Source: Ensifer sp. LC163 (lineage in GTDB: Bacteria; Pseudomonadota; Alphaproteobacteria; Rhizobiales; Rhizobiaceae). From it: a stretch of DNA of 64,000 bases. The position numbers and the translations under genes were made by a program. Position 1 is the first letter of the stretch; every line of letters starts with the position of its first letter. Where the stretch lies: positions 1 to 64,000 of the forward strand of contig NZ_MBSS01000005.1 of the NCBI RefSeq assembly GCF_001695855.1, given 5' to 3'. Below the pieces are notes generated by a model. It did no database searches and was not told where the DNA came from. It saw nothing but the letters and a program-made list of their open reading frames with translations. Positions 15,774 to 23,299 of this stretch are shown piece by piece.

Positions 15774-16805
15774 ATGGCGCTCGCCCGTAAAGGCCGTACA
15801 CAGCGCACGATCGACTATTGGCCCGGTTTCGTCGATGCGCTGTCGACCCTGCTCTTGTCGATCATGTTCCTGCTCAGCGTCTTCGTGCTGGCGCAATTTC
15901 TGCTCAGCCGCGAAATCAGCGGCAAGGATGAAGTGCTGAACCGGCTGAACAGCCAGATCAACGAGCTGACGCAACTGCTGGCGCTTGAAAAGAGCGGCAA
16001 GCAGGATCTCGAGGATTCGCTCGCCAATCTGCAGGCTTCCCTGTCCCAGTCTGAAGGCGAGCGGTCTCGTCTGCAGGCCTTGCTCGATCAGGGCGCCGGC
16101 AGCACGGATGCCGCCAACCAGAAGCTGGGGCGTATCGGTGCGGAGCTCGACGCCGAACGGCAGACGAGCGCACGCGCCATCAGCCAGATCGAACTTCTGA
16201 ACCAGCAGATCGCGGCGCTGCGCAGCCAGATCGCAGCAATCGAAGAGGCGTTGCAGGCGTCGGAAGCCAAGGACCTGTCTTCGCAGACCAAGATCGCCGA
16301 TCTCGGCCGCCGGCTGAATGTCGCGCTGGCGCAACGGGTGCAGGAACTGAACCGCTATCGTTCGGACTTCTTCGGGCGGCTGCGCGAAATCCTGTCCGAT
16401 CGCGAAAACATCCGCATCGTCGGCGACCGCTTCGTCTTCCAGTCGGAGGTGCTCTTCCCCTCCGGCGGCAACGAACTCAATCCCGAGGGTCAGGTAGAAA
16501 TGGCCAAACTCGCCTCGGCTCTTCTCGATCTCGCCAAGGAGATTCCGGCGGAGATCAACTGGGTGCTGCGCGTCGACGGGCACACGGACAATGTCCCGCT
16601 TTCCGGTACCGGCCGTTTTGCCGACAACTGGGAACTTTCCTCGGCCCGTGCCACATCGGTCGTCAAGTTTCTGATCTCGAAGGGCGTGCCGGCCGACAGG
16701 CTGGTCGCGGCCGGCTTCGGCGAATATCAGCCGATCGCCGAGGGCGAGAGCGTCGAGGCGCGGGGGCAGAACCGCCGCATCGAGCTGAAGCTGACGGAAA
16801 AATAG
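15774..16805 (+). CDS. MotB/OmpA-like peptidoglycan-binding stator partner
   Basis: The 343-residue protein has one N-terminal transmembrane helix (about 18-45) preceded by DYWPGFVDALST; Asp21 sits where MotB has its proton-binding aspartate. A long coiled coil (about 50-195) follows, then an OmpA-type domain from about 215 with VDGHTDNVPLSGTG, WELSSARATSVVKFL and GQNRRIEL, the diaminopimelate-binding motifs. It therefore spans from an ion channel to peptidoglycan. The coiled coil is longer than in MotB. The gene follows the MotA-like one by 3 nt, so the two are co-expressed. Confidence 0.88.
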   Translation: MALARKGRTQRTIDYWPGFVDALSTLLLSIMFLLSVFVLAQFLLSREISGKDEVLNRLNSQINELTQLLALEKSGKQDLEDSLANLQASLSQSEGERSRLQALLDQGAGSTDAANQKLGRIGAELDAERQTSARAISQIELLNQQIAALRSQIAAIEEALQASEAKDLSSQTKIADLGRRLNVALAQRVQELNRYRSDFFGRLREILSDRENIRIVGDRFVFQSEVLFPSGGNELNPEGQVEMAKLASALLDLAKEIPAEINWVLRVDGHTDNVPLSGTGRFADNWELSSARATSVVKFLISKGVPADRLVAAGFGEYQPIAEGESVEARGQNRRIELKLTEK

Positions 16806-16931
16806 GCGCGCGGCCCAAGGTAGGCCAGCAGTCCACCGCCCTTGAATTGACCTTGACGTACGCGTAACACTTGCGCCCTGGGACGCAGCCGAAAGCTTGC
16901 GCCCCCGGGGATGCAGGGGAGGGCGCCTTTG

Positions 16932-18578
16932 ATGGATTGTGATGTACTGGTCGTCGGTGCAGGGCTTGCCGGCCTTGTGGCAGCGTCGGAAGCGGCAGCG
17001 CTCGGTCGAAAGGTGATCGTTCTCGATCAGGAAGGGGAGCAGAACCTTGGCGGCCAGGCCTTCTGGTCGCTTGGCGGCCTCTTTTTCGTCGACAGTCCCG
17101 AGCAGCGGCGCATGGGCGTCAAGGACAGCCGCCAGCTCGCGCGCCAGGACTGGATGGGCTCGTCGCAATTCGATCGTCCCGAAGATCATTGGCCACGGCT
17201 GTGGGCCGATGCCTATCTCGATTTCGCCGCCGGCGAGAAGCGCAGCTGGCTGCATTCGCTCGGCATGCGCTGGTTTCCCGTCGTCGGCTGGGCCGAGCGC
17301 GGCGGCGGTCTTGCGCATGGGCACGGCAATTCGGTGCCGCGCTTCCACGTCACCTGGGGCACGGGTCCTGCGGTTTTGGAGCCGTTCGTGCGGCTGACGC
17401 GGGAGGCAGAAAGCCGCGGCCTCGTTCGCTTTCGTTTCCGCCACCGCGTCGACGAACTGGTGACGACGGATGGCGCTGTTACCGGCGCGCGCGGTTCGGT
17501 GCTCAAGGCCGATCCGGTTGGCCGGGGTGAGCGCAGCTCGCGCGATGTCGTCGGCGATTTCGAGATATCGGCAGGCGCGGTGATTGTGACGTCGGGCGGC
17601 ATCGGCGGCAACCATGAGCTGGTGCGGCGCAACTGGCCGCGCAAGCGGCTGGGCCAGCCGCCGGCGACGATGGTCTGCGGCGTGCCGGACCATGTCGATG
17701 GCCGCATGCTGGAGATTGCCGGGCGTGCCCGCGGCTCGGTCATCAATTCCGATCGCATGTGGCACTATACCGAGGGCTTGAAGAACTTCGAACCGATCTG
17801 GCCTGACCACGGCATCCGCATCCTGCCCGGTCCGTCGTCCTTCTGGTGTGATGCCGACGGCAATCGCTTTTCAGCACCCGCGATGCCCGGCTTCGATACG
17901 CTCGGCACCTTGCGGGCCATTCGCGACAGCGGCCATGACTACAGCTGGTTCATCCTGACGCGGGCGATCATCAAGAAGGAGTTCGCCCTGTCCGGTTCCG
18001 AACAGAACCCGGACCTGACCGGCAAGAGCATCTCGCTTCTGCTCAAGCGGTTGGGCAAGAATCCGCCCGGGCCGGTGCAGGCCTTCATGGACAGGGGCGA
18101 GGACTTCATCGTTCGCGATCGGCTCGACGATCTCGTACCGGCAATGAACGCCCTCACCGGCGAGAACCGGCTGTCGGTCGATCACCTGCGCGAGCAGATC
18201 GAGGCTCGCGACCGCGAGATCACCAATCCCTTCTCGAAGGACGCGCAGGTCACGGCGATCCGCGGGGCGCGGTCCTATCGCGGCGACCGGCTGCTGCGTA
18301 CCGCCAAGCCGCACCGCCTGCTCGATCCCAAGGCCGGGCCGCTGATTGCCGTCCGGCTGCACATCCTGACGCGCAAGACGCTTGGCGGTCTTCAGACCAA
18401 TCTGTCGGGCCAGGTGCTGGAACAGTCGGGTGAGCCGGTGCCGGGTCTCTACGCCGCAGGCGAAGTCGCAGGTTTCGGCGGCGGCGGCATGCATGGCTAC
18501 AACGCGCTCGAAGGCACGTTCCTCGGCGGCTGCATCTATTCCGGCCGGGTGGCCGGACGGGGTGCGGCCGGGGCGTGA
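16932..18578 (+). CDS. FAD-binding dehydrogenase
   Basis: A 548-residue flavoprotein of the fumarate reductase/3-ketosteroid dehydrogenase-like FAD-binding-2 family. The Rossmann motif VVGAGLAGLVAASEAA begins near residue 7 and the FAD-contact GGQAFWSLGG follows at about 40. The C-terminal GLYAAGEVAGFGGGGMHGYNALEGTFLGG is the second FAD loop. Substrate is unknown. I used ATG 16932. The 126 nt upstream contain a TTGACGTACGCGTAAC imperfect palindrome. No redox partner is adjacent, and a repeat lies just downstream. Confidence 0.85.
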   Translation: MDCDVLVVGAGLAGLVAASEAAALGRKVIVLDQEGEQNLGGQAFWSLGGLFFVDSPEQRRMGVKDSRQLARQDWMGSSQFDRPEDHWPRLWADAYLDFAAGEKRSWLHSLGMRWFPVVGWAERGGGLAHGHGNSVPRFHVTWGTGPAVLEPFVRLTREAESRGLVRFRFRHRVDELVTTDGAVTGARGSVLKADPVGRGERSSRDVVGDFEISAGAVIVTSGGIGGNHELVRRNWPRKRLGQPPATMVCGVPDHVDGRMLEIAGRARGSVINSDRMWHYTEGLKNFEPIWPDHGIRILPGPSSFWCDADGNRFSAPAMPGFDTLGTLRAIRDSGHDYSWFILTRAIIKKEFALSGSEQNPDLTGKSISLLLKRLGKNPPGPVQAFMDRGEDFIVRDRLDDLVPAMNALTGENRLSVDHLREQIEARDREITNPFSKDAQVTAIRGARSYRGDRLLRTAKPHRLLDPKAGPLIAVRLHILTRKTLGGLQTNLSGQVLEQSGEPVPGLYAAGEVAGFGGGGMHGYNALEGTFLGGCIYSGRVAGRGAAGA

Positions 18579-18601
18579 TTGCGTCTTATGACGTGTCCTT
18601 A

Positions 18602-18669
18602 GCTGCCCCTCACCCTAGCCCTCTCCCCGCAGGCGGGGAGAAGGTGGCGGCAGCCGGATGAGGGGCGGC
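18602..18669. repeat. Rhizobial GC-rich palindromic repeat
   Basis: Outer arms GCTGCCCCTCA and TGAGGGGCGGC enclose an inner hairpin CTCCCCGCAGGCGGGGAG (18623-18640). This CCCCTCACCCTAGCCCTCTC element is one I recognise as widespread in rhizobial intergenic regions. It lies between convergent genes and may also serve as a terminator. Confidence 0.8.
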
Positions 18670-18685
18670 TCCGCATATCCTTAGA

Positions 18686-19678
18686 TCAATCCATCTGGAT
18701 GTTGGCGTCGCGAACGACCGGCGTCCATTTTTCCAGCTCTGCCTTCACGTGCGCGGCGAGTTCCTGCGGCGTCGATCCAACGATCTTTGCGCTGAATTCC
18801 TTCATACGCTCGACCACGGCCGGGTCCGCAAGGGCCTTGTTGGCGGCTTCGTTCAGGCGCGCAACAACCGGCTCGGGCGTGTTGGCCGGCGCAAACAGCG
18901 CGTTCCAGGTATAGGTTTCATAGCCTGGTATGCCGGACTCGGCGACCGTCGGGACATCGGGGAAGGATGGCGCGCGTTCGGCCGTCGTGACCGCAAGCGC
19001 CCGCAAGGTGCCGGCCTTGATGTGGCTGGAGGAGGAGGGCAGGTTGTCGAACATGATCGGCACCTGGTTGCCGATGACATCGTTCAGCGCCGGGCCAGCG
19101 CCCTTGTAGGGGATATGCTGCATGCTGACGCCGGCCATCTTCTTGAAGAGTTCGCCAGACAGATGCAGGGGCGTACCGTTGCCGGAAGAGGCGTAGGCGT
19201 ACTCGTCGGGCTTGGCCTTGAGCAGTGCCAGCAATTCCTCGACGGTCTTGGCCGGCAGTTCCGGATTGACCACCAGCACATTCGGCACGACGACCAGCAG
19301 CGAGATCGGAGCGAAGTCCTTTTCGGGGTCATAGGGTCTGGTCTTGAGGATCAGCGGGTTGAGCGCATGCGTGGCGACGGTGCCCATGAGGATCGTATAG
19401 CCGTCCGGATCGGCGCGGGCGACATTGTCGGCACCGAGGTTGCCGCCGGCGCCGGCGACGTTCTGGACGATGACCTGCTGGCCGAGATCCTCCGACATCT
19501 TCTGCGCCACGATCCGGGCTACGACGTCGGTCGAGCCGCCGGCGGCGAAGGGTACGACGAGCGTTACCGGGCGATCGGGAAAGTCCTGGGCGGCTGCCTG
19601 GATACCTGAGCCGAGAACGGTAAGTGCGGTGAAGCCGAGCGCAAGCGCCGCTCGTCGGGTCAACTTCGAAAACGTCAT
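18686..19678 (-). CDS. Tripartite tricarboxylate transporter substrate-binding protein (Bug family)
   Basis: A 330-residue periplasmic binding protein of the TctC/Bug family: a signal peptide (ALALGFTALTVLGSGIQAAA) is followed by DFPDRPVTLVVPFAAGGSTDVVAR, GAGGNLGADNVARADPDGYT and QHIPYKGAGPALNDVIGNQV, all family signatures. These proteins deliver carboxylates or aromatic acids to TctAB permeases. No tctA or tctB is nearby, so it is an orphan receptor. The ATG at 19678 has a GGGAGG-type ribosome-binding site. Confidence 0.92.
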   Translation of the reverse strand: MTFSKLTRRAALALGFTALTVLGSGIQAAAQDFPDRPVTLVVPFAAGGSTDVVARIVAQKMSEDLGQQVIVQNVAGAGGNLGADNVARADPDGYTILMGTVATHALNPLILKTRPYDPEKDFAPISLLVVVPNVLVVNPELPAKTVEELLALLKAKPDEYAYASSGNGTPLHLSGELFKKMAGVSMQHIPYKGAGPALNDVIGNQVPIMFDNLPSSSSHIKAGTLRALAVTTAERAPSFPDVPTVAESGIPGYETYTWNALFAPANTPEPVVARLNEAANKALADPAVVERMKEFSAKIVGSTPQELAAHVKAELEKWTPVVRDANIQMD

Positions 19679-19809
19679 TAAGGTTCCTCCCTGAACAGTC
19701 CACGCCTGTCGTGGCGGCCGAAAAGACCGGCACCTATAGAATAGGGTCCGGCTTCCCAGCTGCAATGGCGTGCCGGACATGCCGGCATGAGACTATCGTA
19801 GTGGTCGCC

Positions 19810-21612
19810 TTATTTCTTTGTGTTCAGGAACAGCTCCTCGGCGCCGTGGTTGAACTGCAACCGGGCCAGCTTGGCGTACAGCCCGTCCTGCCGGATCAGC
19901 GAGGCGTGGGTTCCCTCTTCGACGATGCGGCCATGCTCCATCACGAGGATGCGATCGGCCTTCAGGACGGTTGCAAGCCGGTGGGCGATGACAACAGTCG
20001 TGCGTTCATGCAGCAGGCCTTCAAGCGCCTTCTGCACCAGCGTTTCGCTCTCGGCGTCGAGTGCCGAGGTTGCCTCGTCAAGCAGAAGGATCGGCGCGTT
20101 GCGCAGGATGGCGCGGGCAATGGCGATACGCTGGCGCTGACCGCCCGACAACGTGATGCCCCGCTCGCCGACAAGCGTGTCGTAGCCCTTTTCCATTCGG
20201 CCGATGAATTCGTCGGCCTGGGCGGCGATGGCAGCAGTGCGCACCGCCTCGCGGCTTGCGCCCGGCAGGCCGAAGGCAATGTTGTCGTGAACGGAGGAGG
20301 CGAAGATGGTGACATCCTGCGGCACGATTGCCAGGCGGTCGCGCAGGTCCTTCGGGTCGACGGTGCGGATATCGACGCCGTCGACAGTAACGGCGCCCTT
20401 TGCCGGATCGTAGAACCGGAGCAGCATCGAAAAGACCGTGCTCTTGCCCGCACCGGACGGGCCGACGATGGCGACGGTTTCGCCGGGCTTGATCGTGAAG
20501 CTGAGGCCATTCAGGCTCTTGTAGTCGGGACGGGCGGGATAGGCGAAATAGACTTCGTCGAAGCTGATGGCGCCGAGCGCCGGCGACGGCATGGCGACGG
20601 GGTTTTGGGGCGCCTTGATTTCGGGAACTTCGGTCAGGAGTTCATTCAGCCGCTCTGCAGCACCGGCTGCCTGCGAAAGTTCGCCCCAGACCTCCGACAG
20701 CGAACCGAGACTGCCGGCGGCGAACACCGAATAGAGCAGGAACTGGCTGAGGGTGCCGGCCGAGAGATTGCCTGCCAACACGTCACGCGCGCCGAACCAG
20801 AGCACGGCAACGACGCTGCCGAACACCATGGTGATGGCAAAGGCAGTCAGCACGGAGCGTGCCTTGATGGCCGCGCGCGCGGCGCCAAAAGCATCCTCGA
20901 CGGCGGTACCGAAGCGGGTGTTGGCGATGTCCTCGCTGTTGAAGGCCTGCACTGTGCGCGAGGCGGCAATCGCCTCGCCGGCATAGGCCGATGCCGTCGC
21001 CAGCGTGTCCTGTGCCTCGCGTGACCGGCGGCGAACGGAGCGGCCGAAGCCCACCAGCGGAAACACGATGACCGGGATTGCGGCCAGCACCAGGCTCGAA
21101 AGCTTCGGGCTGGTATAGACCATCATGCCGATGGCGCCGAGACACAGGATCAGGTTGCGAAGCGCGACGGACGCCGTCGCGCCGACGGCGGACTTGATCT
21201 GCGTGGTGTCGGCCGTCAGCCGCGAGACGATCTCGCCCGACTGGTTGACGTCGAAGAAGGACGCGGAAAGCCGGGTGACGTGCTGGAAGACGTTGCGGCG
21301 GAGATCGGCGACGATGCGCTCGCCAAGGGTGATGACGAAGAAATAACGCGCGGCACTGGCCAGAGCGAGGATGATGGCGAGCATCATCAGCATCGCGAAG
21401 TAGGTATTGATGAAGCCGCTATCGGAATTGGAGAAGCCGTTGTCAACCATGCGCCTGACGGCGAGCGGCAGCGTCAGGGTCGTCACCGCAGCGATAACCA
21501 GCGAAATCCCGGCGCCGATGACCAGATGGCGGTAGCGCGAGAGGTAGGGCAGCAGCGTGGCGAGAGGGCGAATGGACTTGCGCGCTGGCGACTGGTTTTC
21601 TCGTTCGGACAC
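19810..21612 (-). CDS. ABC exporter, fused permease and ATPase
   Basis: A 600-residue type IV (MsbA/lipid or multidrug exporter-like) half transporter. Six transmembrane helices occupy about residues 25-300. The nucleotide-binding domain has Walker A GPSGAGKST, Q-loop IVPQDVTIF, signature LSGGQRQR, Walker B ILLLDEATSALD and the H-loop IAHRL. It probably works as a homodimer; the substrate is unknown. I chose GTG 21612, downstream of a GGGGG ribosome-binding site; the frame extends to 21705 without homology. Confidence 0.9.
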   Translation of the reverse strand: MSERENQSPARKSIRPLATLLPYLSRYRHLVIGAGISLVIAAVTTLTLPLAVRRMVDNGFSNSDSGFINTYFAMLMMLAIILALASAARYFFVITLGERIVADLRRNVFQHVTRLSASFFDVNQSGEIVSRLTADTTQIKSAVGATASVALRNLILCLGAIGMMVYTSPKLSSLVLAAIPVIVFPLVGFGRSVRRRSREAQDTLATASAYAGEAIAASRTVQAFNSEDIANTRFGTAVEDAFGAARAAIKARSVLTAFAITMVFGSVVAVLWFGARDVLAGNLSAGTLSQFLLYSVFAAGSLGSLSEVWGELSQAAGAAERLNELLTEVPEIKAPQNPVAMPSPALGAISFDEVYFAYPARPDYKSLNGLSFTIKPGETVAIVGPSGAGKSTVFSMLLRFYDPAKGAVTVDGVDIRTVDPKDLRDRLAIVPQDVTIFASSVHDNIAFGLPGASREAVRTAAIAAQADEFIGRMEKGYDTLVGERGITLSGGQRQRIAIARAILRNAPILLLDEATSALDAESETLVQKALEGLLHERTTVVIAHRLATVLKADRILVMEHGRIVEEGTHASLIRQDGLYAKLARLQFNHGAEELFLNTKK

Positions 21613-21821
21613 ATGACCCCCGTTCGCCAACCACGGAGGGGGCAGGTTTGCCCATGAGTCTTCCGCGCGGCACTTGTTATCCCGCAGACCTTGATGTATA
21701 GGCACGGCATCGAATTGGGAAGCCGTGGCCCATCAGCCGGTCCGCGGCTTCATTTACGTGTTCGGTCTCGAAGTCGCAATGCCTTGCGACAATTGGACCC
21801 TGGAACTCTAGGAAGATCGTT

Positions 21822-22043
21822 ATGAAGGCAGACATCCATCCCGACTATCACCTGATCAAGGTGGTCATGACTGACGGCACCGAATACGAAACCCGCTCGA
21901 CCTGGGGTTCGGAAGGCGCCACCATGAACCTGGAAATCGACCCGAAGTCGCATCCGGCCTGGACGGGCGGCAACCAGCAGCTCATGGACCGCGGCGGCCG
22001 CGTCTCCAAGTTCAAGAAGCGTTTCGAAGGCCTCGGCCTCTAA
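21822..22043 (+). CDS. rpmE: 50S ribosomal protein L31, zinc-free type
   Basis: The 73-residue protein starts [20 protein letters not shown] and has [20 protein letters not shown], the L31 signature. There is no cysteine, so it is the C-minus form lacking the zinc ribbon. L31 helps join the two ribosomal subunits. The ATG follows AGGAAGATCGTT. A strong terminator lies 30 nt downstream, and the gene is monocistronic. Confidence 0.96.
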   Translation: MKADIHPDYHLIKVVMTDGTEYETRSTWGSEGATMNLEIDPKSHPAWTGGNQQLMDRGGRVSKFKKRFEGLGL

Positions 22044-22070
22044 TCGCACGCCCTCTTGGCGCGTTTTCGA

Positions 22071-22093
22071 AGCCCGGCCCTGCCGGGCTTTTT
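22071..22093 (+). terminator. Terminator of rpmE
   Basis: Perfect 8-bp stem AGCCCGGC/GCCGGGCT followed by five T. Confidence 0.85.
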
Positions 22094-22173
22094 GTTGTCC
22101 GGATTTCCGTTTCCGGCCTGGGAATGGGCCAACGATGGCCGCTCGCATGCAAGCCTGCTTGAGCGGCGCGCAT

Positions 22174-22200
22174 GAAAAAACCCGGCTCAATGGCCGGGTT
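22174..22200 (-). terminator. Terminator of the rcdA-like gene
   Basis: On the minus strand, AACCCGGC/GCCGGGTT is followed by TTTTTT. It starts 40 nt after the stop at 22240. Confidence 0.85.
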
Positions 22201-22239
22201 CGTGTCGGTGGTAGCAAGCTGCCGAATATCTTGCCTGAA

Positions 22240-22758
22240 TCAGTTGGTGCCGAAGGCGGTCTGCAAGAGCTTGATCTGCGCCTTGACGCCGTTCTGGTTG
22301 TCGGGAACGAAGGTCGAGGCTTCCTGCGGGCGGTAGATCTCGCGGTCGAGCAGGGCGACGCGGTTCTGCAGGCGCAATGAGCGCTCGATAAGGTCGCGGA
22401 AGGCCTCCGGCAGTTCGCTCCAGCCGGGCGCGCTGCGGTCGACGTTGAAGCTGTCGAGGCGGACCTTGCTCTTTTCCGAAAGCACCTGGTCGCGGCTCAT
22501 CTCGCCGTTGTTGACGGCGCGCTGAAGCAGGAGCCAGGATGCCATCTGCATCAGGCGGGTGGTCAGACGCATGGATTCTGCTGCATAGAGGACCGATGCC
22601 ATGCGCGGCAGGACCTTGGATGCCAGGCGACCCGGGCCGTCGAGATAGCTCGCGGTTTCTTCGACCAGACCCATGCCTTCCGAATACAGCGCCTTGAACT
22701 GCGCCGACGCCGCCGCGTGTCCCGCGAAACTGACGGTATTCAATCCTCTTTCGGACAT
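22240..22758 (-). CDS. rcdA: DUF1465 protein, probable protease adaptor RcdA
   Basis: This 172-residue helical protein matches DUF1465, the family I associate with Caulobacter RcdA. RcdA, with CpdR and PopA, delivers the cell-cycle regulator CtrA to ClpXP. The sequence has the conserved helices FKALYSEGMGLVEETASYLDG, LYAAESMRLTTRLMQMASWLL and the LRLQNRVALLDREIY segment. ATG 22758 gives the family start. Upstream at 22883-22897 is a TTAA-N7-TTAA box, the CtrA consensus, suggesting feedback. The DUF1465-RcdA link is from memory. Confidence 0.75.
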   Translation of the reverse strand: MSERGLNTVSFAGHAAASAQFKALYSEGMGLVEETASYLDGPGRLASKVLPRMASVLYAAESMRLTTRLMQMASWLLLQRAVNNGEMSRDQVLSEKSKVRLDSFNVDRSAPGWSELPEAFRDLIERSLRLQNRVALLDREIYRPQEASTFVPDNQNGVKAQIKLLQTAFGTN

Positions 22759-22882
22759 GACCTGTTTTCCCTGGTTCAAACGCATCACGACAGTCGGGTA
22801 ACGGGCGGCTTTGGGAATAATTTCCTTGCCGGCCTCTATGCCTGAAGAATGATGCCATAGCGCATTTCGCGCAAGAGCATTC

Positions 22883-22897
22883 TTAAGAAAGGGTTAA
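22883..22897 (-). promoter_or_regulatory. CtrA-type box upstream of rcdA
   Basis: TTAAGAAAGGGTTAA fits the TTAA-N7-TTAA consensus exactly. It lies 125 nt above the rcdA ATG in an AT-rich intergenic stretch that also holds TTTACGGC. Confidence 0.6.
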
Positions 22898-22931
22898 TCT
22901 CCACAATTCTTTACGGCAACATATGCCAAAA

Positions 22932-22959
22932 CAAAAAAAGAGCCGCGGAAAGCGGCTCT
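22932..22959 (-). terminator. Strong minus-strand terminator
   Basis: Perfect 8-bp stem AGAGCCGC/GCGGCTCT with a 5-nt loop, followed on the minus strand by seven T. It ends either the MFS-DUF1192 transcript, 150 nt after its stop, or an independent small RNA from 22960-23110. Confidence 0.85.
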
Positions 22960-23110
22960 CAAGGTAAAACAGGGAGAAAAATCAGACCCATTCGCCAGTC
23001 GGAGAAATTGTCTGAGTCCGGAAAGCTCCGGATGATCAAACAATCGCAGAGAATGCTTAATATGCCATTAAGAAGGCGCCGTTTCGGGTCGATCGTTCCT
23101 TGCGCGACCG
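22960..23110 (-). ncRNA. Candidate small RNA or long 3' UTR
   Basis: 150 nt without a reading frame between the DUF1192 stop and the strong terminator. A CTCCGGAGCTTTCCGGA stem is visible. No clear promoter was found, so a 3' UTR is equally likely. Confidence 0.3.
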
Positions 23111-23299
23111 TCAGCGAAACAGGTTCTCCGCAGCGGATCGGCTCGCGGATTTGCGTTCCCGCTCCGCATCGAGCCGGGCGATTTCCTCTTTCAAGAGCGC
23201 AATGCGCTGTGTGAGTTCGTCGACCGACAGCAACGACAGGTCGCTGCCGATCTCATGCGCCAGCTTCTTCTTGGGTTGGTCTTCGTCAAACGCGCCCAT
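23111..23299 (-). CDS. DUF1192 domain protein
   Basis: A 62-residue alphaproteobacterial DUF1192 protein: MGAFDEDQPKKK, then HEIGSDLSLLSVDELTQRI and a short coiled coil LLKEEIARLDAERERK. Function is unknown. It starts inside the 3' end of the MFS gene (14-nt overlap), so translation is coupled to it. Confidence 0.88.
   Translation of the reverse strand: MGAFDEDQPKKKLAHEIGSDLSLLSVDELTQRIALLKEEIARLDAERERKSASRSAAENLFR

Noticed and set aside
14667-16805. Zorya-type phage defence (ZorA/ZorB)
   Set aside because: Only a MotA-like and an OmpA-like gene are present. No ZorC, ZorD or ZorE-like gene lies nearby and the flanking genes are housekeeping.
16850-16880. MerR/LiuR-type operator before the FAD dehydrogenase (TTGACGTACGCGTAAC)
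   Set aside because: The palindrome is imperfect and no matching regulator gene is nearby; too weak to list as a site.
15402-17810. Very long minus-strand open frames (also 42985-45369, 50617-53877, 59481-61562)
   Set aside because: They are antisense to well-supported genes, rich in Arg/His/Asp/Gly as expected for shadows in high-GC DNA, and show no family motifs.
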